Origin: DASRGL01 sp035651115
GTDB taxonomy: Bacteria; Armatimonadota; Chthonomonadetes; Chthonomonadales; Chthonomonadaceae
NCBI GenBank assembly: GCA_035651115.1
Contig: DASRGL010000431.1
Coordinates: 3,915 to 67,914, forward strand
DNA: 64,000 nt
Direction: 5' to 3'
Under the pieces are notes generated by a model. The model was not told where the DNA came from and did not search any database. It was given only the letters and a program-made list of their open reading frames with translations. This document shows positions 51,658 through 59,597 of the stretch, piece after piece (the first letter of the stretch is position 1; each line of letters opens with the position of its first letter). Both the position numbers and the translations under genes were made by a program.

Positions 51658-52944
51658 TCAGCCTGCACGTGTCGGAAAGACTTCGTGGGCGTTGCCGCGC
51701 ATGATCCGCTCGACCAGAGGCGGAATCTCTTCCAGGGCGATCCAGCCCTCGGCGACGAGTTCGGAGAGCGCCTGCGTAAGCCCCTGGCGCGCGACGCGGC
51801 TGTGGCCGTAGACCGTCTCGACGGAGACGTAGTCGCCGCCGAAGGTGAACAGCTTGTTGGCGGGCGCGGCCATCAGGAACTCCTTGACGAAGCGCACGCC
51901 CGCCATCGGGTTGATGATCCAGGCCCAGCACAGGTCAATGTAGGCGTTGGGGTAGTGCTTGGCGAGCGCGATGAACTCGTCCTGATAGGGGTAGCCGATG
52001 TGCATCAGGACGAATTTGGTGTCCGGGAAGTCTTTGAGGAGCGGGCAGAGATCGCCTGCGTTCTGGCGCAGGCGGGCAAGCGGCATTCCGCCGTGTCCGG
52101 CGTAGTAGCCGGTATGCAGCTTGACCGGCAGGCCATACTCGGTCGCCTTGCCGACGCAGTAGCGGAACAGATGGTCTTGCAGCGTCTTGAGTTCCTCCGG
52201 AGCCAGCTTCTCGTCCTTCGCATGGCGCGCGAACAGGGGTTCGGCCTGCTCTTTCGGCACGGCCTCGTAGTCCAGGCGGCGGGAATAGGCGCTCTGGTTC
52301 TTGACGGCGACGGCGCGCGGCCCGTAGGTCGCGAAGTACCAGTCTATGATCTCCAGCCAGCCGTCGAGCGTCGTGGCGGTTTTGCCGGAGTCCTGCTCGA
52401 TCTGCTTCAAATCCGGCCCGGTGCTGAGGGCGACGAAGCTCAGGTCTTGCGGCAGCAGGTCGGGCTGTTCCGTCTCCATAAAGATGCGCTGAAGCGAGTT
52501 GACCTGGCAGTTTTCGAGATTGCTGCGCTCGCGCAGTATCTCCCGATAGAAACCCGGCTTTACCAGCGCCTTATACTGCTCCGCAAGGATGGGCGCGCTC
52601 TCCTGCGTCAACTCGTTCACGCCGTAGAGCTCGCGCAGCGTGCGCCGGACGGCCTGCGCGTAGCCCGTGTGGATCGTGCGCTCCCAGTAGGGCGCGACGA
52701 GACGGTATTTCTCCTCGGCACAGACCTCCGGCGCGAGGAAACGCTGATAGGCCGCGCCCGGCATCCCGGCGTTGACCAGATCGCTGCCGAGATAGTGCAT
52801 AAAGAGGTAGGCCCAGTCGTCGCAGGGGAACCGCCCGCCGTCTATCGCACCCGCGACGCGCTGGCTCTCCTCGATCAGATGTTCGTGCGTGTCCACGAAC
52901 GGGGTCTGCTCGACCCAATCGCGTATCTGGCTCTCTATAGACAT
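51658..52944 (-). CDS. Amidohydrolase-superfamily protein (uronate-isomerase-like)
   Basis: 428 residues, TIM barrel. PFVDTHEHLIEE gives the HxH metal site near residue 20. LPVKLHTGYYAGHGG holds the barrel His, FVLMHIGYPYQDEFIAL the next His, and FTFGGDYVSVETVYGHSR the final Asp. The pattern fits the Amidohydrolase_2/uronate isomerase branch; hydrolase, decarboxylase or isomerase activity cannot be decided. ATG 52944 has AGGAGGAA upstream; the longer frame to 53022 enters the repeat. It stands alone between two cruciform repeats. Confidence 0.85.
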   Translation of the reverse strand: MSIESQIRDWVEQTPFVDTHEHLIEESQRVAGAIDGGRFPCDDWAYLFMHYLGSDLVNAGMPGAAYQRFLAPEVCAEEKYRLVAPYWERTIHTGYAQAVRRTLRELYGVNELTQESAPILAEQYKALVKPGFYREILRERSNLENCQVNSLQRIFMETEQPDLLPQDLSFVALSTGPDLKQIEQDSGKTATTLDGWLEIIDWYFATYGPRAVAVKNQSAYSRRLDYEAVPKEQAEPLFARHAKDEKLAPEELKTLQDHLFRYCVGKATEYGLPVKLHTGYYAGHGGMPLARLRQNAGDLCPLLKDFPDTKFVLMHIGYPYQDEFIALAKHYPNAYIDLCWAWIINPMAGVRFVKEFLMAAPANKLFTFGGDYVSVETVYGHSRVARQGLTQALSELVAEGWIALEEIPPLVERIMRGNAHEVFPTRAG

Positions 52945-52982
52945 GGATGTTCCTCCTGAGCGAATTGTACTACAATAAGTGA

Positions 52983-53172
52983 TCGGGTACATAACGTACC
53001 CGTCTGAGTGGCTTACGGCCAACCGTCCTCACGGACGGGGTAGGTACTGTATGCTTCTCTCGTCGTATCGCACTTGCCTGCATACGACGGAGAAGACTTT
53101 GAAAACGGATGCGTCCGGTAGGACGCTCGTCGGCATAGCGGACACCTAGACGGGTACATTATGTACCCAGAA
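52983..53172. repeat. Cruciform-forming repeat, copy 3
   Basis: GGGTAC-ataac-GTACCC at the left and GGGTAC-attat-GTACCC at the right end, with GGCCAACCGTCC, CGTATCGCACTT, CTGCATACG and GATGCGTCCGGTAGGACGCT between. Nearly collinear with 11533-11731, with substitutions that often keep pairing. Confidence 0.85.
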
Positions 53173-53195
53173 CTGCACCATGAGAAATGGGCGAA

Positions 53196-54311
53196 TCAGA
53201 GCTTCCTGCGCACCTGATCCACGAAGACCGTCAGCACGATGACGCCGCCGAGGATGACCGGCTGCAAGGTATCCTTGATGCCGACGAGAACCAGGCCCGC
53301 CTGAATCACGGTGATGGTGAGCGCGCCCACCAGCGCGCCGATGATCGAACCCTGTCCCCCGCTCAGACTCGTGCCGCCGATGACGACCGCCGCGATCGCG
53401 TCGAGTTCTGCTCCGGTTCCCGCGTTCGTGTCCGCGACGCCGAACTTGGCCGTGACCAGCACGGCTCCGATGCCCGCCGCCAGCCCGGAGAGCATGTAGG
53501 CCAGCGTCTTGTAACCGGCCACGTTGACGCCGGTGAGCCGGGACGCCTGCTCGTTGCCGCCGATAGCCAGGATATAGCGGCCCGCACGGGTGCGAGTGAG
53601 CAGGAGCGCGCCCGCCACGACGACCGCGAAGGTGATGAGCAGCAGAGGCGTCCCCTGTCCCAGCGCCAGGAAGCGCGGCACACGGGCCGGAACGCTGCTG
53701 CCGTCCGTCGCATAGAGAGTCAGGCCGCGCGCCGCACTCATCATGCCGAGCGTCATCACGAACGAGGGAACGCGCCCGACCGACACGATACCGCCGTTGA
53801 CCAGCCCGCACGCCACCCCTACCAGCAGCGCGACCAGGATCGCGCCCTCGACCTTGACGCCGCCCGCCAGCCCTTTCGCCGCCGCGAATCCGCCGACCCC
53901 CTCCGCAAGAAGAAACACGCTTATGAGGATACTCGTTCGCGTTCGGGAGGGCAGCGCCCGAAGGCGGGGCGCGACCAGCCAGGCGATCAGCGCCGCGCCA
54001 GGCAAGGCGACCACGAACGCCATCCAGCCGGGCAGCGTGCCGTAGAGCGCCATCGCCAGGCTGACTCCAGAAAGCGCCAGCACCGAGCCGACGGAGAGAT
54101 CAATGCCCGCCGTCAGAATGACGAACGACATGCCGACCGCCAGCACGATGTTTCGCGCCGACTGCTGCAGCACGTTGGGCAGATAACTCTGTGTCCAGAA
54201 GGTCTGGCGGAAATCCGCGCGCAGCGAGAAGAGCGCGCAGACCAGCGCCAGCATCAGCCAGGGACGCAGAGAACCGGACAGCGCCCGCCATACGCTCCGG
54301 CCCTCTCTCAC
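53196..54311 (-). CDS. Ribose/nucleoside-type ABC transporter permease (RbsC-like)
   Basis: 371 residues with about ten membrane helices. RNIVLAVGMSFVILTAGIDLSVGSVLALSGV is the CUT2 permease signature region, and the coupling loop is in AVVIGGTSLSGGQGSIIGALVGAL. Imports ribose or another pentose; the ATPase and binding protein are not present in the window. GTG 54311 overlaps the stop of the nucleoside hydrolase gene (GTGA), so the two are translationally coupled. This suggests that ribose released outside the cytoplasm is taken up here. Confidence 0.92.
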   Translation of the reverse strand: MREGRSVWRALSGSLRPWLMLALVCALFSLRADFRQTFWTQSYLPNVLQQSARNIVLAVGMSFVILTAGIDLSVGSVLALSGVSLAMALYGTLPGWMAFVVALPGAALIAWLVAPRLRALPSRTRTSILISVFLLAEGVGGFAAAKGLAGGVKVEGAILVALLVGVACGLVNGGIVSVGRVPSFVMTLGMMSAARGLTLYATDGSSVPARVPRFLALGQGTPLLLITFAVVVAGALLLTRTRAGRYILAIGGNEQASRLTGVNVAGYKTLAYMLSGLAAGIGAVLVTAKFGVADTNAGTGAELDAIAAVVIGGTSLSGGQGSIIGALVGALTITVIQAGLVLVGIKDTLQPVILGGVIVLTVFVDQVRRKL

Positions 54312-55276
54312 TGCGCCTGTTCCGCCTGCGCGCGTTCCAGCTTCCGCGTGAAGTCGTCCCACAGGCGGGCCGTATCGAGGGAGACGATCCAGGTGATCGC
54401 GCGGGCCGGTTGTGCGGTTTCGGTGGGAAGGATGAGATGCATGGCGTCGTCCAGCGTGGGGCGAGGATGCGCCTCGGTTCGGGTCAGGCCGAGCAGATGC
54501 GCCGTCACGACCTCGTCCCAGACCGGCCAGAAGCCTTCCGCCAGCAGGCCGGGATGCTTCTCCATCCAGTCCGTGAAGATGTGCGCGAGATAGCGGCCCG
54601 CTTTGCCGCGCTGCGCAAACAGCGCATTGGCCTTCGCCGGGGTCATGCGCAGATCGCGCTTGCAGACGGCCTGATCGCCGACCGTGATCGGTGCGCGGGA
54701 TTCGAGCAGGACCTGCCACGCCTTCGGATCGTTCTTGATATTCCATTCGTCGCCGCCGTCCGGCCAGCGATAGAAGCCCATCGCGACGATCTCGATGCGG
54801 TCGCCGAGCGTCGGGTCGGTCAGCAGCGCGGAGGCCAGATCGGTCGCCGCGCCGATGACCAGCACCGCCAGGCGATGAGAAGCGGAGAACCGCCGGGACT
54901 GCTGCAAGAGGAGATCCACGCCCGCGTTCGGCAGCGGCTTTGCCTTCTCCGCCAGCGCGACGCTGGAGCCGGCGATGACCGGCGGAGCGTGCTTGAGGGG
55001 CAGGTTTGCCAGCACCTCGCGGGCTGTGCGCGCGGTGAACTCGGCGGCGGGCGCAGGCAGGCCGAGCGCATGGGTCGTGACGACGCCGCGCAGTTCGATC
55101 TCCGGCGAAAGGGCCAGATGCGCCAGCGCCCACTGATCGTCCATGTCCGTGCCGCAGTCCGTCGTCAGCACGACCGCCCGCCGCGTCGAAGCCCCAGACT
55201 CGGCGCTTTCCGCCGCTGCCGCCTGCGTCATTCCCAACCCGACCAGGAGACTCAAACCGACCGCTGCCCAATACAT
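54308..55276 (-). CDS. Secreted nucleoside hydrolase
   Basis: 322 residues. Signal peptide MYWAAVGLSLLVGLGMTQAAAA. Then VVLTTDCGTDMDDQWALAHL, the Asp-rich calcium/ribose site of inosine-uridine nucleoside hydrolases (the usual DTDxGxDD reads TDCGTDMDD). HRLAVLVIGAATDLASALL and IVAMGFYRWPDGGDEWN follow. Splits nucleosides to base plus ribose, here probably outside the cytoplasmic membrane. Coupled to an RbsC-like permease by a four-base overlap. ATG 55276 starts the signal peptide. Confidence 0.88.
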   Translation of the reverse strand: MYWAAVGLSLLVGLGMTQAAAAESAESGASTRRAVVLTTDCGTDMDDQWALAHLALSPEIELRGVVTTHALGLPAPAAEFTARTAREVLANLPLKHAPPVIAGSSVALAEKAKPLPNAGVDLLLQQSRRFSASHRLAVLVIGAATDLASALLTDPTLGDRIEIVAMGFYRWPDGGDEWNIKNDPKAWQVLLESRAPITVGDQAVCKRDLRMTPAKANALFAQRGKAGRYLAHIFTDWMEKHPGLLAEGFWPVWDEVVTAHLLGLTRTEAHPRPTLDDAMHLILPTETAQPARAITWIVSLDTARLWDDFTRKLERAQAEQAQ

Positions 55277-55365
55277 CGTCTGCCTCTTCTCCGCAATGCG
55301 TTCGGGCAGCAGTATAACAGAAATCCGAATCGGGCGCAAGCCCGGCAGAAGGTCATTTTCCTGCC

Positions 55366-55426
55366 TTTCCCGTCCGCGAGGACGGTTGGCGCGCAGCGCC
55401 TTCCAGACGGGTATTTCAATGCCCGA
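55366..55426. repeat. Half of the cruciform repeat (copy 4)
   Basis: CCCGTCCGCGAGGACGGTTG, then GCGCGCAGCGCC and TTCCAGACGGGTATTTCAATGCCCG, matches the right half of 51476-51605. It has the same terminal GGGTA-hairpin style and lies between divergent genes. Confidence 0.7.
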
Positions 55427-55509
55427 CTCCAATGCAGGGCAGGGATTTGCCGCCTGCGCCGCGAAGAAAGAGACGGCATCTCCACGCCGACACAGGAGCG
55501 AAAGCCGCC

Positions 55510-57507
55510 TTGCCGCACCCCTCTACAAAACGCGCCGTTTCCACCACCCCTGCGGAACCGCAGGCGCAAAGCGCCGCTACCGCGCTGCAAGCCGCCCCGC
55601 GCCCGATCTCGCTGCGCTCCGTCCTGATCGCTCTGGCGCTCATTCCGCCCAACATTCTCTGGGTCGTGCTGATGGAGCGGACGGACGGGCGCGCGTTCAG
55701 CACCACGATCTCGCTCTTCTTCACGGCGGTCTTCTCGCTGCTCCTGCTGACGGCGGGCAACCGCCTGCTGCGCCGGTTCCTGCCCCACCGCGCGCTGCGG
55801 CAGGGCGAGCTTCTGACCATCTTCAGCATGGTCTCCATTGCAACGGCGATGGCGGGCGTGGACTTCCTGTCCCCGCTCCTCACCTTAATGGGCCATGCGG
55901 CCTGGTTCGCCACGCCGGAGAACGGCTGGCAGAAGTTTCTGAAAGACCTTCCTGCCTGGCTCACCGTTCAGGATAAAGACGCGCTCAAGGGCTACTATCT
56001 GGGCCACTCCAGCCTCTATCGCGCGGAAGCCCTGCGCGCCTGGCTGCCCCCCGCGCTCTGGTGGACGCTCTTCATCATGGTCTTGCTGTGGGTGATGGCC
56101 TGCCTGACGACCATCGTCCGGGCGCAGTGGACAGAGAAGGAGCGACTGACCTATCCCATCGTGCAGTTGCCGCTCGCCCTGACTGCCGAAGACGGCGGGC
56201 TGTTCCGCTCCCGGCTCTTCTGGATGGGCTTCGCACTGGCGGGCGGGCTGAACCTGGTCAACGGCCTGCACTTCCTGATCCCGTCCATTCCCGCGATGAC
56301 CTTCAACGGCTTCAACGCCGCCGAGTGGTTCCCATCGCGCCCCTGGAACGCCATCGGCTGGACGCCCCTGGCGATCTTCCCCTTCGTCGTGGGACTGGGC
56401 TATCTGCTCCCGGTAGACCTGCTCTTCTCCTGCTGGTTTTTCTTCCTCTTCTGGCGTCTGGAGAAGGTGGCGGCCAGCGCATTGGGATACATGGCGGAGC
56501 AGCCGGAATTTCCCTATATTGACGAACAGATGCTCGGCGGCTACATGGCGATCTGCGTCTTCGCGCTCTGGACGGCGCGGCATCACCTGCGGGAGGTCTG
56601 GAAGAGGGCGCAGGGAAAGGACTCCGAGGTTTCGGATGAGCGGGAGCCGATGCGCTTCCGCACGGCGGTCTTCGGCGCGCTTGGCGGCTTCCTCTTCCTG
56701 GTCGGCTTTTCCTATGTTGCCGGGCTGCCGCTCTGGCTGGCCGTGATCTTCTTCCTCATCTACTTCGCTATCGCCATTGCCGTCACCCGAATGCGCGCCG
56801 AACTCGGCCCGCCGACGCACGACCTGCACCATATCGGCCCGAACATCACGCTCTACACCATCATCGGCTCCAAGAACCTGGACGGCCCCACGCTCGGCGT
56901 CTTCACGCTGTACAACTGGTTCAACCGGGCCTATCGCTGCCATCCGATGCCGCACCAGTTGGAAGGGCTGAAGATGGCGCAGGTCAGCCGGACGGCCTCG
57001 CGCGGCCTGCTGGCGGCGATGCAGTTGGCGGCGCTGGCGGGAGTCGTCGCGACCTTCTGGGTGACGCTGCACGTCTCCTATCATCTCGGCGCGGCGGCGC
57101 GCATTCACGGCTGGTCGTCGCTCGGCTTCGGCAACGAGGGCTACGGCAGGCTGTCCACCTGGCTCTCTTCGCCCACCGATCCGAACCGTCCGGCCATCAC
57201 CGCGATGGGGGTCGGCTTTCTGATTGCGACCGGCCTGATCCTGATCAAGATGAACGTCTACGGCTGGCCGTTCCACGCACTCGGCTTCTCTATCTCCGGC
57301 GGCTGGTCTATGATGTGGGCGTGGCTGAGCCTGTGCGTCGCCTGGGCGCTGAAAGCCCTCATCCTGCGCTATAGCGGCCTGCGCGGGTATCGCTCCGGCC
57401 TACCCTTCTTCTTCGGGGTCATCCTGGGGGACTTCCTCATCGGCGGCATCTGGACGCTGCTCGGCCTGCTCTTCGACATGTCCATCTACAGCCTGTGGAG
57501 TGGGTAA
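55510..57507 (+). CDS. DUF6785/DUF6784 family polytopic membrane protein
   Basis: About 665 residues with some 14 membrane helices, for example LIALALIPPNILWVVLMERT, FSTTISLFFTAVFSLLLLT and, in the C-terminal DUF6784-like part, GFLIATGLILIKMNVYGWPF and HALGFSISGGWSMMWAWLSL. RAELGPPTHDLHHIGPNITL is a conserved hydrophilic loop. Resembles oligopeptide-transporter-like proteins found mainly in Armatimonadota and Planctomycetota; substrate unknown. TTG 55510 (AGGAG eleven bases upstream) is the proposed start; the frame is open from 55432. Confidence 0.8.
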   Translation: MPHPSTKRAVSTTPAEPQAQSAATALQAAPRPISLRSVLIALALIPPNILWVVLMERTDGRAFSTTISLFFTAVFSLLLLTAGNRLLRRFLPHRALRQGELLTIFSMVSIATAMAGVDFLSPLLTLMGHAAWFATPENGWQKFLKDLPAWLTVQDKDALKGYYLGHSSLYRAEALRAWLPPALWWTLFIMVLLWVMACLTTIVRAQWTEKERLTYPIVQLPLALTAEDGGLFRSRLFWMGFALAGGLNLVNGLHFLIPSIPAMTFNGFNAAEWFPSRPWNAIGWTPLAIFPFVVGLGYLLPVDLLFSCWFFFLFWRLEKVAASALGYMAEQPEFPYIDEQMLGGYMAICVFALWTARHHLREVWKRAQGKDSEVSDEREPMRFRTAVFGALGGFLFLVGFSYVAGLPLWLAVIFFLIYFAIAIAVTRMRAELGPPTHDLHHIGPNITLYTIIGSKNLDGPTLGVFTLYNWFNRAYRCHPMPHQLEGLKMAQVSRTASRGLLAAMQLAALAGVVATFWVTLHVSYHLGAAARIHGWSSLGFGNEGYGRLSTWLSSPTDPNRPAITAMGVGFLIATGLILIKMNVYGWPFHALGFSISGGWSMMWAWLSLCVAWALKALILRYSGLRGYRSGLPFFFGVILGDFLIGGIWTLLGLLFDMSIYSLWSG

Positions 57508-57513
57508 TCAAGA

Positions 57514-57533
57514 CGCGGCCTGAAAAGGCCGCG
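57514..57533 (+). terminator. Short terminator-like hairpin
   Basis: CGCGGCCT, loop GAAA, AGGCCGCG. No T run. The flanks GGGTAATCAAG and GCGCCAATCCTTCAGACGG look like remains of the cruciform repeat. Confidence 0.55.
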
Positions 57534-57559
57534 CGCCAATCCTTCAGACGGAGATAAGC

Positions 57560-58129
57560 CTACGAAATCGGCGTGGCGACAAGCTGCGCGTTCTCCGTAT
57601 CGGGCGCGGCCTGGCGCGGCCTCTCGGCGACCTGCTCCGCCTGCCGCAGCATCTCCAGCGCCAGCAGCGCCTTCGGAACCCCCACGTACCCGGACACTTG
57701 ATGGAACGCCTGCTCTATCGTCTCTGCCTCCTTCTGCGCGCCTTCCTCGTTGCGCATCTCGTCCGGCAGATGGAACTTGTAGATCATCCAGAGCGCCCAG
57801 CGCATATAGTCCGCCTGGGCCAGCGCGTTCTTATCCGCCAGGTTCTCCCACGCCTCTTCCAGCCGCTCCAGAAACCGCTGCGTGACCAGTTCGGCGCTAT
57901 CGGCCTTCTGTCCGACCCCGCAGGTCAGTTCGTTCTGTACTCGCGATACGCCCTCCACGCGGCGCGCAATCGCCTCCGCCGCGCGACACTCCTGCTCGGT
58001 ATCCACATCCCCGGTCAGTGTGACCTGCCCGTTGTCTGCCGTCACGCCGATATCGAAAACGCCCACGCGCGGGTCGCGAATGAGCGCCATGTTCACTTTC
58101 GCCTTCAGAATGAGATCGGAGATCGCCAT
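57560..58129 (-). CDS. BON-domain protein
   Basis: 189 residues. The N-terminal BON domain (about 3-72) has ILKAKVNMALIRDPRVGVFD, the Gly-bearing TADNGQVTLTGDVDTEQE strand-turn and VEGVSRVQNEL. The C-terminal part is helical (LVTQRFLERLEEAWENLADK and after). No signal peptide or membrane segment, so probably cytosolic, unlike the periplasmic OsmY type. BON domains bind membranes or small ligands. AGGAGG precedes ATG 58129. It is divergent from the NRAMP-like gene and shares its upstream region. Confidence 0.88.
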   Translation of the reverse strand: MAISDLILKAKVNMALIRDPRVGVFDIGVTADNGQVTLTGDVDTEQECRAAEAIARRVEGVSRVQNELTCGVGQKADSAELVTQRFLERLEEAWENLADKNALAQADYMRWALWMIYKFHLPDEMRNEEGAQKEAETIEQAFHQVSGYVGVPKALLALEMLRQAEQVAERPRQAAPDTENAQLVATPIS

Positions 58130-58331
58130 CGCCCGTGTTCCTCCTGCGCCTTCTCTGGCTCTCGACGCCCTGCCGCGCCGAAGCAGGGAAGGTATTTGGG
58201 CATAAGACGCGGAGGGGTTCGGGATTGTTCCGGGTTCCGGCGCGAGGCAGGAAAGGCAGACGAGCGGAAACATTTCTGCCCGCTGCGCCGTCCTGTGTAC
58301 AGCCTATACGCCTACTCAGGAGGATCTCTCT

Positions 58332-59597
58332 ATGACGGATACGACAACGGCAGCCCGGCCCGAAGCGCCCCCACGCCGCTCGCTGCGACAGTGGCTGCGG
58401 GTGATGGGGCCGGGCGTCATCACCGGCGCGGCAGGCGACGACCCGGCGGGCATCGGGACCTATTCGCAGGTCGGCGCGCAGAACGGGACGAGCCTGCTCT
58501 GGCTGATGCTCCTCGCCACTCCCATGCTTCAGGTGGTGCAGGTGACCTGCGCGAAGCTGGGCGTCGTCTCGAAGCAGGGGCTTTCCGGCATTCTGAAAGA
58601 ACACTACGGCCTCAAAGTCGCCGCGATCGCCGCCGCGCTGACCGCCCTCGCCAACATCGCCACCATCGGCGCGGACATCGCCGGTATCGGCGCGGCGTTT
58701 GAACTCCTCTTTCGCGTCAAATGGCAGTGGTTCGTCATCCCGGTCACGCTGGCGATCTGGTACTTTCAGGTCTACATGGATTACGGAGTCATTCGCAAGG
58801 CGCTGCTGCTGCTCGCGCTGACGCTTCTCACCTACATCCTCGCCGGGTTCATGGCAAAGCCGGACTGGGGAACGGTGCTGCGCGATACCTTCCTCCCCCA
58901 TATCGAGATGAACCTGGCCTTCTTTTCTACCGCCGTCGGCCTGCTCGGCACGACCATCTCGCCCTATATGTACTACTTTCAGGCGGCGCAGGTCGTCGAG
59001 GAGAACACCCCGGTCAAGAAGCTGGATGATGTCACGGTGGACACGACGACAGGCATGATCTTTACCAACATCGTCTCCTACTTCATCATCCTGGCGACTG
59101 CCGCCACGCTGCACATTCACGGCAAGCAGATCGAGACGGCGGCGGACGCGGCGCGGGCGCTGGAGCCGTTTGCCGGGGAAGCGGCAAAATACCTGTTCGC
59201 GGCGGGCATGATCGGCGCGGGGCTGCTGGCCGTGCCGGTGCTGGCCGCTTCGACGGCGGCGATGATCGGGGAGACAGCAGGCTGGCGCATCGGCCTCAAC
59301 AAGAGCGTCACGCGGGCGCGCGGCTTCTATCTGGCCCTCAGCGTCGCGCTGCTCTTCGGCGCGGCTATCACGCTCTCCGGCATCCACCCGATGAAGGCGC
59401 TGTTCTACAGCCAGATCCTCAGCGGCGTGGTCGCGCCGGCGCTGCTGTTCCTCATCTTCCGTCTGTCGCGCCGGGAAGAGGTGCTTGGGGAGCGGGTGAA
59501 TACGCCGGTGCAGCAGGCCTGGGGCTGGCTGACCGTCGCGGTGATGGCCCTCTCGGTCGCGCTGATGGCCTGGGGCTGGATCACGGGGCAGAAGTAA
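58332..59597 (+). CDS. NRAMP-related divalent metal transporter with altered metal site
   Basis: 421 residues, about 11 membrane helices. The first helix reads GVITGAAGDDPAGIGTYSQV, where classical NRAMP has DPGN. The sixth-helix site is LLGTTISPYMYYFQAAQ, where classical NRAMP has the Met of the MPH motif. Loss of the Asn and Met ligands is the mark of NRAMP-related Mg/Mn transporters (NRMT), so transition-metal specificity is doubtful. AGGAGGA lies before ATG 58332. The 3' end overlaps the convergent cyclase gene by 17 bases. Confidence 0.9.
   Translation: MTDTTTAARPEAPPRRSLRQWLRVMGPGVITGAAGDDPAGIGTYSQVGAQNGTSLLWLMLLATPMLQVVQVTCAKLGVVSKQGLSGILKEHYGLKVAAIAAALTALANIATIGADIAGIGAAFELLFRVKWQWFVIPVTLAIWYFQVYMDYGVIRKALLLLALTLLTYILAGFMAKPDWGTVLRDTFLPHIEMNLAFFSTAVGLLGTTISPYMYYFQAAQVVEENTPVKKLDDVTVDTTTGMIFTNIVSYFIILATAATLHIHGKQIETAADAARALEPFAGEAAKYLFAAGMIGAGLLAVPVLAASTAAMIGETAGWRIGLNKSVTRARGFYLALSVALLFGAAITLSGIHPMKALFYSQILSGVVAPALLFLIFRLSRREEVLGERVNTPVQQAWGWLTVAVMALSVALMAWGWITGQK

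Noticed and set aside
51197..51931. 244-codon - strand frame over the amidohydrolase end and repeat
   Set aside because: Shadow of the amidohydrolase frame and of repeat DNA.
54312..55271. N-terminal extension of the permease frame through the nucleoside hydrolase
   Set aside because: The permease starts at GTG 54311 with the GTGA overlap; the extension is a shadow of the hydrolase gene.
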